NCBI GenBank assembly: GCA_963748005.1
Contig: CAVVHH010000002.1
Coordinates: forward strand, 2,604,001-2,668,000
Direction: 5' to 3'
DNA: 64,000 nt
From: CAILZL01 sp963748005
GTDB lineage: Bacteria > Pseudomonadota > Gammaproteobacteria > Steroidobacterales > Steroidobacteraceae
In this document: positions 26,768 to 35,230 of the stretch, piece after piece
Position numbering within the stretch: the first letter of the stretch is position 1
How the letters are laid out: the number at the start of each line of letters is the position of its first letter
The notes under the pieces: model-generated
Told to the model about the DNA's origin: nothing
What the model saw: only the letters and a program-made list of their open reading frames with translations
Database searches by the model: none
Made by a program: the position numbers and the translations under genes

Positions 26768-28396
26768 ATGAGACACATGAAGCAATTCGCGCCAGCCTTT
26801 GTGCTGGGACTGACGCTCGGCGGGCTGATGCCGGCCGCTCGCGCCTCGGACGACACCTTCGTTGCGACTGCTGGGCAGGCGGTTGTCCGGGTAGCCCAAG
26901 GCCAGCTCATGGGCTTCCGCGAAAAGGGTATTTACACTTTCCATGGGGTGCCTTATGCCAAGGCGGCGCGGTTCATGCCGCCCGAGGTGCCTGATTCGTG
27001 GAACGGCGTACGGCTCGCCATGAACTATGGCGAGATCTGCCCTGTGCCGGAGCAGACCAATGTCTCCACCGACGAGCAGTTCAACGCGCACCGCTACTTC
27101 CCGCAGAACGAGAACTGCCAGTTCCTGAACATCTGGACGCCCGGCCTGACCAACGGCGACAAGCGTCCGGTGCTGGTCTTCATTCACGGCGGCGGCTTCA
27201 CCAATGGCTCGTCGATCGAAGGCGAGGGCTATGACGGCCGCAATCTGGCCGAACTCGGCGACATGGTGGTGGTAACCCTGAATCACCGGCTTAACGTGCT
27301 CGGCGCGCTGGACCTCTCGGCCTTCGGGCCGCGCTACGCCCAGGCGTCCAACGGCGGCATGCGCGATATCGTTGCTGCGCTTAAATGGGTAAACACCAAC
27401 ATCGCCCAGTTCGGTGGTGACCCGCAGAACGTGACGATCGCGGGCCAGTCCGGCGGCGGCGGTAAGGTCCGCTTCCTGATGGGTAACCCGGACGCGAAGG
27501 ACCTGTTCGCCAGGTCCATCGTCATGAGTGGTGTTGGCTCGAACGCGGCCTATCCCAAAGCAGTAGGCACCGCCATCGCCAAGTACACAGTCCAGTACCT
27601 TGGCCTGAATGCCAAGACCATCGACAAGATCGCAACGGTACCGTACCCGGTGCTGCTGGCAGCCGGCGAAAAGGCCATGAAGCAGGTCGAGAAGGATGGA
27701 CTCGCCACAGCCCTGGCCTGGCGCCCGACGATCGACGGGACCTTCATGCCTATCGATCCACAGCAGGAGGGCTGGGCGAAGTACTCGGCCGCGAAGCCGC
27801 TGCTCATCGGTAACGTGCTCGAAGAACAGAACACCATCATCCGCAACAACAACACCAAGCTGTTCGCGGACAACTGGATGCGGTGGACCGATGAGCAGGC
27901 GATGGCCAGGCTCACCGAGCGTTTCGGCGACCGGGCGACGGCCATCGCGGCGGAGTGGAAGAAGGCTTATCCACGCGACCCACTGGCGCGCGCCTACCTG
28001 TTCTCCGAGGCGAATCGCGCGGGCTCGATCGCAGCGGCCGCTTTCAAGGCGAAGAACGGCCAGGCTCTGGTCTTCCTGTACCTCTTCAAGTGGAACCCGC
28101 CGGTGCTTGATGGAGTCGCCGGTGCCTGGCACGTCTCGGACGTTCATATGGCGCTGTTCAACGCCGACCGCCAGCCTCAGTCCTTCGGCGGCGGCGAAGC
28201 TGCCCGCTCGATGTCTTACGACGTAGCGCGCTCGTTCGTGAACTTCGCCCGCTCCGGCAATCCCGGCCACTCGGGCCTGCCCAACTGGCCTGCATTCACG
28301 TCCGAGAACGGCGCGACGATGGTGTTCGATGACTACAACACGGTGGGCATGAACCACGACAAGGCGCTGATTGATCTCATTACGAAGCAAAAGTAA
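26768..28396 (+). CDS. Exported type-B carboxylesterase, GQSGG subtype
   Basis: 542 residues with signal peptide (LTLGGLMPAARAS). Blocks: FHGVPYAKAARFMPPE, ENCQFLNIWTPG, oxyanion VLVFIHGGGFTNGS, elbow IAGQSGGGGKV with Ser228, and histidine region WHVSDVHMALFN. The GQSGG elbow groups it with the 11698 enzyme rather than the GxSAG pair. The ATG at 26768 has GGGGGA seven bases upstream; an in-frame TTG at 26753 is less likely. Strong GC third-position bias makes its opposite strand open over nearly the whole length; that antisense frame is not a gene. Confidence 0.92.
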   Translation: MRHMKQFAPAFVLGLTLGGLMPAARASDDTFVATAGQAVVRVAQGQLMGFREKGIYTFHGVPYAKAARFMPPEVPDSWNGVRLAMNYGEICPVPEQTNVSTDEQFNAHRYFPQNENCQFLNIWTPGLTNGDKRPVLVFIHGGGFTNGSSIEGEGYDGRNLAELGDMVVVTLNHRLNVLGALDLSAFGPRYAQASNGGMRDIVAALKWVNTNIAQFGGDPQNVTIAGQSGGGGKVRFLMGNPDAKDLFARSIVMSGVGSNAAYPKAVGTAIAKYTVQYLGLNAKTIDKIATVPYPVLLAAGEKAMKQVEKDGLATALAWRPTIDGTFMPIDPQQEGWAKYSAAKPLLIGNVLEEQNTIIRNNNTKLFADNWMRWTDEQAMARLTERFGDRATAIAAEWKKAYPRDPLARAYLFSEANRAGSIAAAAFKAKNGQALVFLYLFKWNPPVLDGVAGAWHVSDVHMALFNADRQPQSFGGGEAARSMSYDVARSFVNFARSGNPGHSGLPNWPAFTSENGATMVFDDYNTVGMNHDKALIDLITKQK

Positions 28397-28545
28397 CGCG
28401 GGATCGTATATCTTGGGGGCAGGATTGCCCCCCAGCTCGACATGGCGTTGCGCGTGGGTGATCTTGACCTAGATCTTACGAAACGGCCGAAGCACTCGAG
28501 AACACGGAAGATGCAGGGCGCTGGGGCGGACTGAGGTTCCAAACG

Positions 28546-30771
28546 GTGATTCGAATGGCCGCGGCTGCTTGCCGCCAGAGACAGACTGTTGCCTGCTGGC
28601 TGGCATTGAGCCTGTTCTTTGCGCGGCCGTTGTGTGCGATGGAATCGGAATCGCTGGTTGCATTGCCCCCGGCCCCGTCAGTCGAAGCGGTGCTGATCGA
28701 AGGCAGTGAGCCACCCCTGATCGATGGCGACATCTCCGACGCGATCTGGTCGCGTGCGCAACGCATTGAGCTTTCCTATCAGTTTGAACCGCGCGCGTTG
28801 ATCGCTGCAACGGAACGTACCGAGGCCTGGATACTGTACGACCGCGAACGGCTGTATGTCGCCGTGCATGCCTATGACAGTCGGCCAGACAAAATTGCTA
28901 CGACCACCATGGGCCGCGACGCGCCGCTGCGCAACGACGATGTGGTGCGCGTATTGCTCGACCCACGTCGCACAGGTCGGGAGGGCTACATGTTTGCACT
29001 GAATCCGGCTGGTTCACGTATGGACGCACTGATCCCGGCCGATCGACAGCAGGATGCTGTCACCAAGTGGAATATGCTGTGGCGCGGCAAGTCACGCATC
29101 TTGGATGACGGGTGGACGGCGGAATTCGAGATACCGTTTCGCGGCCTGTCGTTTGATCCGGCGGACGGTAGCTGGGGATTCGATATCATCCGCAACGTGC
29201 GGCGCAACGGCGAAGGCATGCGCTGGGCCGCCGTCCCACAGGGTTCACGCGCGGTTGAGCTTGGTTATGCGGGTGAACTGACCGGCTTGCACGACCTCAG
29301 CCAGGGTCATGGGCTGGATGTGCAGCTGTATGGAGTGGCCGCTGCCACCCACAACTGGACCACTGATGACACCAGCATCAAGGGCAAGCCCAGTGGCACG
29401 CTGTACTACAAGATCACGCCGTCGCTGACCGGCCTGCTGACCGCCAATACGGACTTCTCCGACAGGCCGCTCGACACCCGGCAGGTCAATACCACGCGCT
29501 TCTCGTTGTTCGAAGCAGAAACACGTGAGTTCTTTCTGGAAGACACCGACGCTTTCGAGTTCGCCAATTTCGGCACGGGATCGGCAGCCAACGGGCGGCC
29601 ATTCTTCTCGCGCAACATCGGCCTCGTACGCGGGCGAGTCGTCGGTCTGGATGCGGGTGCCAAGCTGTCCGGCAACATCGGTGGCTTGCGTATCGGTGCG
29701 CTTAGCGTCCAAACCGCGGCGGACGAGATCACACCTGCGCAGACACTTTCGGTAGCGCGTCTATCGACGGACATTCTCGACGAATCGCGCATTGGCGCGA
29801 TTGTCACCAGCGGCGATCCCACCGGATTGAGCAGCAATCAGGTTGCCGGTGTCGATTTCCGGTATCGCCGCTCGAATTTTTTCCCCGGTAAGCGCATTGA
29901 AGCAGTGCTGTTTGCAGAACGCAGCTACAGCGACGTGCGGTCGGACGACGATGCCTTTGGTATCACGGTCGACTATCCCAACGAACCCTGGCAGGCATTC
30001 ATGCGTGCCTATCAGATCGGTGAAGATTTCAGGCCGGCCCTGGGATTCGTCAATCGTCCTGGCGTGCGCCTCTATGAAGGGGAGTTCGCGGCCATCCGCA
30101 GCCCCAGCGAATCGTTCATGCGGCGTGTCGAAATGAGAGCTTTTGAGCAGCTTTACACAGGACTCGATAACCAGCTGCAGTCACGCGACGATCGTTTGTC
30201 GTTTCTGATCGAGACCAGATCGAATGGCGAAATATCCGGTGGCATGGACAATTTTGTCGAAGTGCTGCCAGCACCATTTCAACTCCCCGGCAATTTGTAC
30301 GTGCCAACGGGTCGCCATGAATTCCTCCGGGGCTATGCGGGTTTTGTCACATCGACGACACGCCCGGTGTCCCTGTCCGTGAAGGTAACCTGCTGCGAAT
30401 TCTACGATGGGACCTCCACCGAAACCGAACTCGGGCTGGGCTATCGCCCGGGTCCGCGTTTCAATCTGGAATTCAAGCACAAACTGCAGTCCATCGACCT
30501 CCCCAGCGGTAAAACCAGCATCCATATTGAATCGTTGAACACAACGATCAATTTCTCGCCTGAGATGCGGCTGGTCAGCGAGCTGCAGTACGACAACGTC
30601 AGTGATCGTTTCAGCGGTCTGTTGCGCTACCAGTGGGAAATCCTGCCCACCACGGAACTCCTGATGACAATAGGCGAGTCGGCATTGCTGACTGGTCCAG
30701 CGCCGCATGGCAGTTACCGGTCGCAGGGCACAGTTTTTTCCGTGCGGCTCGGCCACCGCCTGCAGATCTGA
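28546..30771 (+). CDS. CBM9-like/DUF5916 outer-membrane protein
   Basis: 741 residues. After a signal peptide (ACWLALSLFFARPLCA), residues ~50-240 match the family-9 carbohydrate-binding-like domain that opens DUF5916 proteins: PPLIDGDISDAIWSRAQ, TEAWILYDRERLYVAVHAYD, NDDVVRVLLDPRRTGREGY and GWTAEFEIPFRGLSFDP. The remaining two-thirds, rich in alternating polar/hydrophobic strands and ending in an aromatic-containing strand, looks like an outer-membrane beta-barrel. Function is unknown; related proteins accompany polymer or peptide degradation genes. The frame opens with GTG at 28546; an ATG at 28555 is also reasonable. Confidence 0.85.
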   Translation: MIRMAAAACRQRQTVACWLALSLFFARPLCAMESESLVALPPAPSVEAVLIEGSEPPLIDGDISDAIWSRAQRIELSYQFEPRALIAATERTEAWILYDRERLYVAVHAYDSRPDKIATTTMGRDAPLRNDDVVRVLLDPRRTGREGYMFALNPAGSRMDALIPADRQQDAVTKWNMLWRGKSRILDDGWTAEFEIPFRGLSFDPADGSWGFDIIRNVRRNGEGMRWAAVPQGSRAVELGYAGELTGLHDLSQGHGLDVQLYGVAAATHNWTTDDTSIKGKPSGTLYYKITPSLTGLLTANTDFSDRPLDTRQVNTTRFSLFEAETREFFLEDTDAFEFANFGTGSAANGRPFFSRNIGLVRGRVVGLDAGAKLSGNIGGLRIGALSVQTAADEITPAQTLSVARLSTDILDESRIGAIVTSGDPTGLSSNQVAGVDFRYRRSNFFPGKRIEAVLFAERSYSDVRSDDDAFGITVDYPNEPWQAFMRAYQIGEDFRPALGFVNRPGVRLYEGEFAAIRSPSESFMRRVEMRAFEQLYTGLDNQLQSRDDRLSFLIETRSNGEISGGMDNFVEVLPAPFQLPGNLYVPTGRHEFLRGYAGFVTSTTRPVSLSVKVTCCEFYDGTSTETELGLGYRPGPRFNLEFKHKLQSIDLPSGKTSIHIESLNTTINFSPEMRLVSELQYDNVSDRFSGLLRYQWEILPTTELLMTIGESALLTGPAPHGSYRSQGTVFSVRLGHRLQI

Positions 30772-30858
30772 TGGCAGTGCGCGGCGTGGATGCGAACAGT
30801 CTCAAGAGGTAATGACTGTCAGTATCTGTAGTCCTGGTCGACAACCTGTTGTGTGATC

Positions 30859-30887
30859 TGGCTTGTGGTGAGTGGTGCGTTTATTCT
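30859..30887 (+). promoter_or_regulatory. Recurrent promoter-like motif TGGCTT-N17-TATTCT, copy 1
   Basis: TGGCTT at 30859-30864 and TATTCT at 30882-30887 with a 17-bp, G-rich spacer ending GCGTT. It lies 34 bases before the cupin ATG. Confidence 0.6.
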
Positions 30888-30921
30888 TCCTCTACGTAGT
30901 CTGGCAACTGAGGGGAAGTTC

Positions 30922-31401
30922 ATGGCGTTACACAAGGCAGTTCTGATGACGATGGTCATTGCAATCGCTCAGGTGGGCTGGGCGGCCGACCGGCCGATAT
31001 CCACCGATGGCACCGACCCCAGGACCTGGGATCCGAAGAGCGACGGACCGATCGCGGATCCCGAGCACCACCAGGTGGTGTTTGAGAATGAGACCGTCAG
31101 GGTGATCTCCGTGACCGTGCAGCCGGGCGCAACCGAGCGCCTGCATGCGCACATGAAGTGCGCGGTCCTGGTGTTCGATCGACCTGTGAAGGTGACCGAC
31201 CGGGACTCACAAGGACGCGTCGAGCAGGAGGCCGTGCTCTGGGGAGCCATCCCCTGGCTGAGCGCGACGGCGCCGAAGGGTGTGCCCTTTGTGTGGCTGC
31301 AGCCGCCCGAAGCGGCTCATTCAATTACCAACAACGATACCAAGGTGCTGCATCTCACCCGGATCGAGATGAAACAGGGCTGCGAGGCGCCGCCGCGTTA
31401 A
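30922..31401 (+). CDS. Small exported cupin-like protein
   Basis: 159 residues with signal peptide (VLMTMVIAIAQVGWAAD). The mature part has one cupin-like barrel: HHQVVFENETVRVISVTVQPG, RLHAHMKCAVLVFDRP and a closing EAAHSITNNDTKVLHLTRIE. The histidines in the LHAHMKC stretch could hold a metal as in other cupins. It resembles periplasmic single-cupin proteins of unknown function. GAGGGGA precedes the ATG at 30922; upstream extension would destroy the signal peptide. It is followed by its own hairpin terminator and preceded by the recurrent TGGCTT/TATTCT motif. Confidence 0.8.
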   Translation: MALHKAVLMTMVIAIAQVGWAADRPISTDGTDPRTWDPKSDGPIADPEHHQVVFENETVRVISVTVQPGATERLHAHMKCAVLVFDRPVKVTDRDSQGRVEQEAVLWGAIPWLSATAPKGVPFVWLQPPEAAHSITNNDTKVLHLTRIEMKQGCEAPPR

Positions 31402-31470
31402 ATCTTTTCTGGAACTTGCCGCCGACAAGAGCGATTCACAAGTTAATGTCGGATCGCTGATGATCAAGAG

Positions 31471-31489
31471 AGCCCCGCATAGCGGGACT
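31471..31489 (+). terminator. Rho-independent terminator after the cupin gene
   Basis: AGCCCCGC/GCGGGACT stem (one mismatch) with a 3-base loop followed by TTATTTTT on the plus strand. It sits between the convergent cupin and the 31525 gene. Confidence 0.8.
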
Positions 31490-31524
31490 TTATTTTTGGT
31501 GCCGAGGTGGGGGAACTCCCCTGC

Positions 31525-32337
31525 CTATTTGGTCGGCGTCGACAGGGCCGGATTGCGAATCGTTTCTTCGAAAGCCTTTTCGTCCGCTGCCGAGAAAATC
31601 ATTTCGTTAGGTTCCCCTTTGGGCTGCAGCGTGTAAATCACCGGGACGCTGGTCCAGGGTCTGGAGTAGAGCTCCGGATCGGTGACTGTCAGCGTCAGCT
31701 GCAACTTGTTCCGGGCGGTGCGCTGCCAGCGTTCCTCGATACGCGTGTTATCGCTGATAGGTGTACCCCATTCATCCATCCAGGCCCGGCCATCCAGCCC
31801 CAGTGTGGTGACGACCAGTGTGTCGCCTTCCCAGTGACCCACCGAGTAGCCGTACCAGAACGGTCCCTCCGCAACGTCGTCCGGAACCGGCCGTCCGTCG
31901 GTGTAGATGATGCGATAGCGCTTGTCGAAACCAAACAACTGGATGACCTTGCCGGGAACCACGTCGATTTCCATCGGCCGGCTGAACACCAGAACCCGAT
32001 ACAGTCCGGGGGGATTCGACTCCCACAGCGGGTCGTTGGCGGACTGGATCTTGGCCGACCGCGGTCCCTTGCTGGGCTTGTTGGCGTCAAAGGCAGCGCG
32101 ACCCGCAGCAGTGAAGGGCAGAGTCGTATCGCTCCACTGCGATTCCGGACGTTTGGTGAACACCGACGTGATGAGGATGCCGTCATCGTCCTTGTTGCCG
32201 ACGCGACTGTCGCCGCCGCCGCCCTGCATGTACCACACGCCACTGATATCACCAGGTTGCGCGGCCGGCTGAGCGGCTTGCAGCGTGGCGGCCGACATCA
32301 GCACCACCAGAGCCATGGCCAGATTGAATTTCTTCAT
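31525..32337 (-). CDS. Exported hypothetical protein, partner of DUF6152 gene
   Basis: 270 residues with signal peptide (LAMALVVLMSAATLQA). The sequence DISGVWYMQGGGGDSRVG near the start and LYRVLVFSRPMEIDVVPGKVIQLF, GHWEGDTLVVTTLGLDGRAW and MDEWGTPISDNTRIEERW in the middle form a beta-rich body that I recognise as the protein typically encoded next to DUF6152 genes in Proteobacteria. No catalytic motif is evident. It starts three bases after the DUF6152 stop, so the pair is one transcript. Function unknown; probably a periplasmic ligand-binding or lipocalin-like protein. Confidence 0.75.
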   Translation of the reverse strand: MKKFNLAMALVVLMSAATLQAAQPAAQPGDISGVWYMQGGGGDSRVGNKDDDGILITSVFTKRPESQWSDTTLPFTAAGRAAFDANKPSKGPRSAKIQSANDPLWESNPPGLYRVLVFSRPMEIDVVPGKVIQLFGFDKRYRIIYTDGRPVPDDVAEGPFWYGYSVGHWEGDTLVVTTLGLDGRAWMDEWGTPISDNTRIEERWQRTARNKLQLTLTVTDPELYSRPWTSVPVIYTLQPKGEPNEMIFSAADEKAFEETIRNPALSTPTK

Positions 32338-32340
32338 GTC

Positions 32341-32736
32341 CTACTCCTTGTTGTTCTTGGAGCGAAATTCCACGTCATTCACCCAGAAGTGGTTCTGCAT
32401 CGCCTGGCCGCTATTCGGATTGGTGAATGAAGGATGCATGCTGATCACCACGCGATCGCCGGGCTTGAACGCCGTCTTGGCGATGCCATAGTCATTGAGC
32501 AGCGCCGATGGTGCCCCCATCTCGATGACAATGGTCCCGGTGGCGCCCGCTTCAGTGCTGCCTTCAATGAACAGCGCAGAGTGCGGATTGCGCCATGAAA
32601 ACTGTTTGACCACCCCTTCGATCTTCACCGCCTTTTTCTGGTCGTAGACGCCCGCCGTGCCGTGATGCGCCAGTAGAGGAGATGTGATGGCCAGCAGGAC
32701 AAGGGTTGTGAATCCCGATTTTTTCACGCTGCTCAT
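32341..32736 (-). CDS. DUF6152 family exported protein
   Basis: About 131 residues. The signal peptide (GFTTLVLLAITSPLLA) is cut at AHHGTAGVYD, and the body AVKIEGVVKQFSWRNPHSALFIE, GATGTIVIEMGAPSALLNDYG and FKPGDRVVISMHPS is the DUF6152 fold, an OB-like barrel with a conserved W-R-N-P-H. GGGGG lies upstream of the ATG at 32736; the longer in-frame start gives no signal peptide. First gene of a two-gene operon with the 31525 product. Function unknown. Confidence 0.85.
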   Translation of the reverse strand: MSSVKKSGFTTLVLLAITSPLLAHHGTAGVYDQKKAVKIEGVVKQFSWRNPHSALFIEGSTEAGATGTIVIEMGAPSALLNDYGIAKTAFKPGDRVVISMHPSFTNPNSGQAMQNHFWVNDVEFRSKNNKE

Positions 32737-32934
32737 GGACGACCCCCGTTTGCTGATGCTGTATGAATCGGTCTGATATGCGTGTGTGCTGCTGCCAGAG
32801 TAGCCAGCCGACTGGGTCGAAAGCAATCAGTTGTGCGTAAGCCGTCATAGATTCGTGACCGCTCTGCAAGCCAGATGCGCCAAATGGCGTGAGTTCAGCG
32901 TCTGGAGGTATGGCTTACCAGATGGTGGATGTAC

Positions 32935-32963
32935 TGGCTTCGGGAGAACAGGGCGTTTATTCT
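32935..32963 (+). promoter_or_regulatory. Recurrent promoter-like motif, copy 2
   Basis: TGGCTT 32935-32940, 17-bp spacer ending GGGCGTT, TATTCT 32958-32963. It lies 80 bases before the ChbG-like ATG at 33044 and extends to CTGGCTTCG on the left, as in copies 4 and 5. Confidence 0.6.
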
Positions 32964-33043
32964 TCCTGTCTGCACAGATTTTTCATCGCAGACATCGAGC
33001 CTTTCATTCGGCTCAACTCGCACAGTCCGGGGGATTCAGGAAA

Positions 33044-34129
33044 ATGAACACTAACAGAAGACAATTTATTCAAACCATTGGAGCCGGTGCCGTTGGCTTG
33101 GGATTGGCCGCTGCGGCTCCCTCGGTGTTGGCACAAGCCAGGAAGGGCGGTAGAAAGATGGTCGTCAGGGCGGACGATGTCGGTCATTCCAAGGTCTGCA
33201 ATATCGGCACCTTCGAAGCCATCGAACACGGTGTCGTGACCTCGGTGGACATCATGCTGGATTCGCCGGGTACTGAAGATGCGCTGGAGCGACTGAAGGC
33301 ATACCCCTGGCTGTCCCTCGGCTGGCACATGCACATGTGGGGCGCACCGGTACTGGAAGCCAAGCGGGTTCCTTCGCTGGTCGAAAAGGGCGGCCAGTTC
33401 GACGGTCGATTCAGGATGGATCTGGCGCAGTCACAGGAAGTGGTATTCGATGAGGCTGTCGCCGAGCTGCGCGCCCAGCTCAACCGCTGCGTCAAGATTC
33501 TGGGCAAGGTTCCGGACACGGGCAACGGCGGCAACGACAGAACCCCCTGGGGTAGAGCCGTCAGGCAAATCAGCGATGAGTTCGGCTTGGTGTACAACTT
33601 CGCGGGTAGTCAACCCACTCTTTCCAACTATCAGAAAAAGATCAACGACGCGCAGAAGGCCGGTGAAGAATGGGCAAAGTACTATTCGGCGACGCCCAGT
33701 CCCGCTACCAAGGCCGACGAGAAGTGGGCTAGCCGCAAGATTTATTCTGCAGCGGGTACCAATGCTTATATCGATCTGCTGACCGACTCCATTTCAAAGG
33801 TCGAGAAGGAATACGACCCGGTTCTGTTTTATACGGAAGACCGCGCCGGCATATTGAAAACTCCGGAAGACTGGATCACCTGGCAGGCCTGGCATCCCGG
33901 CTATGTGGACTACTATGTCTATCGTCTTGGTGAGCGCGTTAACCGCGCCCGCGCTCAGCAGTTTGTGGTGGGACGTACCCAGGACGTTGCGGCGTTGTGC
34001 GATCCCAGGCTGAAAAACTGGATCAAACAGAATCATATCGAACTGGTCAATTTCCGTGATGCCTTGTATGGCACCCGTGAATATCAGAACCATCTGGAAG
34101 CGATCGGCAGCGATCTGGCCATTGGCTGA
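33044..34129 (+). CDS. Tat-exported ChbG/HpnK (YdjC)-family deacetylase
   Basis: 361 residues. Twin-arginine signal NRRQFIQTIGAGAVGLGLAA, then the YdjC carbohydrate-deacetylase fold: VVRADDVGHSKVCNIGTFEA with the conserved Asp-Asp, SLGWHMHMWGAPVL with the metal-binding HxH, and later VDYYVYRLGERV. Family members remove acetyl groups from chito-oligosaccharides or hopanoid sugars in the cytoplasm; a Tat-exported one would act on an extracytoplasmic glycan. AGGAAA precedes the ATG, and the long upstream frame has no such site. Preceded by motif copy 2. It is followed after 17 bp by the MDR gene. Confidence 0.86.
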   Translation: MNTNRRQFIQTIGAGAVGLGLAAAAPSVLAQARKGGRKMVVRADDVGHSKVCNIGTFEAIEHGVVTSVDIMLDSPGTEDALERLKAYPWLSLGWHMHMWGAPVLEAKRVPSLVEKGGQFDGRFRMDLAQSQEVVFDEAVAELRAQLNRCVKILGKVPDTGNGGNDRTPWGRAVRQISDEFGLVYNFAGSQPTLSNYQKKINDAQKAGEEWAKYYSATPSPATKADEKWASRKIYSAAGTNAYIDLLTDSISKVEKEYDPVLFYTEDRAGILKTPEDWITWQAWHPGYVDYYVYRLGERVNRARAQQFVVGRTQDVAALCDPRLKNWIKQNHIELVNFRDALYGTREYQNHLEAIGSDLAIG

Positions 34130-34146
34130 ACAAACGCTTCAGGGGC

Positions 34147-35151
34147 GTGACTATGCGAACCAAAAGACTCTTGTCAGCCAGCCTGATAGTGTTGTTGTGC
34201 GCCGGCGTTTGCTCGCAGTCGCATGCTCAGCAGGCGCCCGCCACCATGCAGGCGGTCGTCGTGGCTGATGGCAAACCTCAAGTTCAATCCGTCGCACGAC
34301 CTGCCCCCGCTACCGGCGAAGTACTGGTCAAGGTTCGTGCAGCAGGCGTGAATCCCGCCGACTGGAAGCGGGCAGAGCGAACGCCCAACAGCATGACAAT
34401 TCCCGGCTGGGACATTGCCGGTGTCATCAGTGCCGTGGGGCCGGGTGTGACTACATGGAAGGTGGGAGATCCGGTCATGGGCTTCTTCGAAGCGACGGGT
34501 GGTTATGCGCAGTACGCGGTGATCAACGTCGACAGTATCGCCAGAAAGCCGGAGAAGCTCAGTTATGAACAGGCGGCTGGCCTGCCTCTTGCTGCAGTGA
34601 CTGCATACAAGGCGCTGGTCGATGTGGCCGCGCTGCAAAAGGGTCAGCGCGTATTAATACATGGAGGTGCGGGTGGTGTGGGTTCGGCCGCGGTGCAGAT
34701 CGCCGCGGCGCGCGGCGCTTATGTGATTGCCACAGCTTCGGAAAAGAATCATGCATTCCTGAAATCCATCGGCGCGAAAGAGACCATCGACTACAACAAG
34801 GAGCGCTTCGAAGCCCGTGTCCACGACCTTGATGTGGCAATGAACACCGTTGATGAAGAGACCGCCAAACGCTCACTGAGCATACTTAAGCCGGACGGCA
34901 TGATGGTGACCGTCGCCGGCGCCGTCCCGACTGAACAGTGCGCAGCGGCGCATGTTCGTTGCGGCTCGCCCAGTCGCAAGACCGGCACGCCCATTGGTCA
35001 GCTGCTGGCAGAAGTGGGCAAGCTCGCCGATGCGGGCAAATTCTCCATCAATGTTGATGCCCAGTTTCCGCTGGAGAGAACTGCCGACGCGTGGGCGTTG
35101 AGCAAGGAAGGACACACCCGTGGCAAGATCGTACTGATCTTGCCGCCTTAG
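34147..35151 (+). CDS. MDR-family oxidoreductase carrying a signal peptide
   Basis: Medium-chain dehydrogenase/reductase of the quinone-oxidoreductase type: VLVKVRAAGVNPADWKRAE, GWDIAGVISAVGPGVTTWKVG, the dinucleotide site VLIHGGAGGVGSAAVQIAAA, and the AKETIDYN spacing typical of YhdH/Zta-crystallin-like enzymes. No structural zinc cysteines are seen. The first 28 residues (RLLSASLIVLLCAGVCSQSHA) form a clear Sec signal, which is unusual because these enzymes need NADPH and act in the cytoplasm. GTG at 34147 and ATG at 34153 are both possible. Probably co-transcribed with the ChbG-like gene. Confidence 0.85.
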   Translation: MTMRTKRLLSASLIVLLCAGVCSQSHAQQAPATMQAVVVADGKPQVQSVARPAPATGEVLVKVRAAGVNPADWKRAERTPNSMTIPGWDIAGVISAVGPGVTTWKVGDPVMGFFEATGGYAQYAVINVDSIARKPEKLSYEQAAGLPLAAVTAYKALVDVAALQKGQRVLIHGGAGGVGSAAVQIAAARGAYVIATASEKNHAFLKSIGAKETIDYNKERFEARVHDLDVAMNTVDEETAKRSLSILKPDGMMVTVAGAVPTEQCAAAHVRCGSPSRKTGTPIGQLLAEVGKLADAGKFSINVDAQFPLERTADAWALSKEGHTRGKIVLILPP

Positions 35152-35230
35152 CAGACTCTGGTCTGGTAAGCAGCGACCACGAGTGGTCTCTCTGGTTTGT
35201 CTGCCGACACTGGCAACAGCGTTTCTTGCC

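Noticed and set aside
26399..28390. Long minus-strand open frame of 663 codons
   Set aside because: It lies antisense to the carboxylesterase at 26768 and results from strong third-position GC bias. It has no ribosome site or recognisable domain.
32831..33043. N-terminal extension of the ChbG-like protein from GTG/ATG upstream
   Set aside because: The extension would bury the Tat signal; the ATG at 33044 follows AGGAAA.
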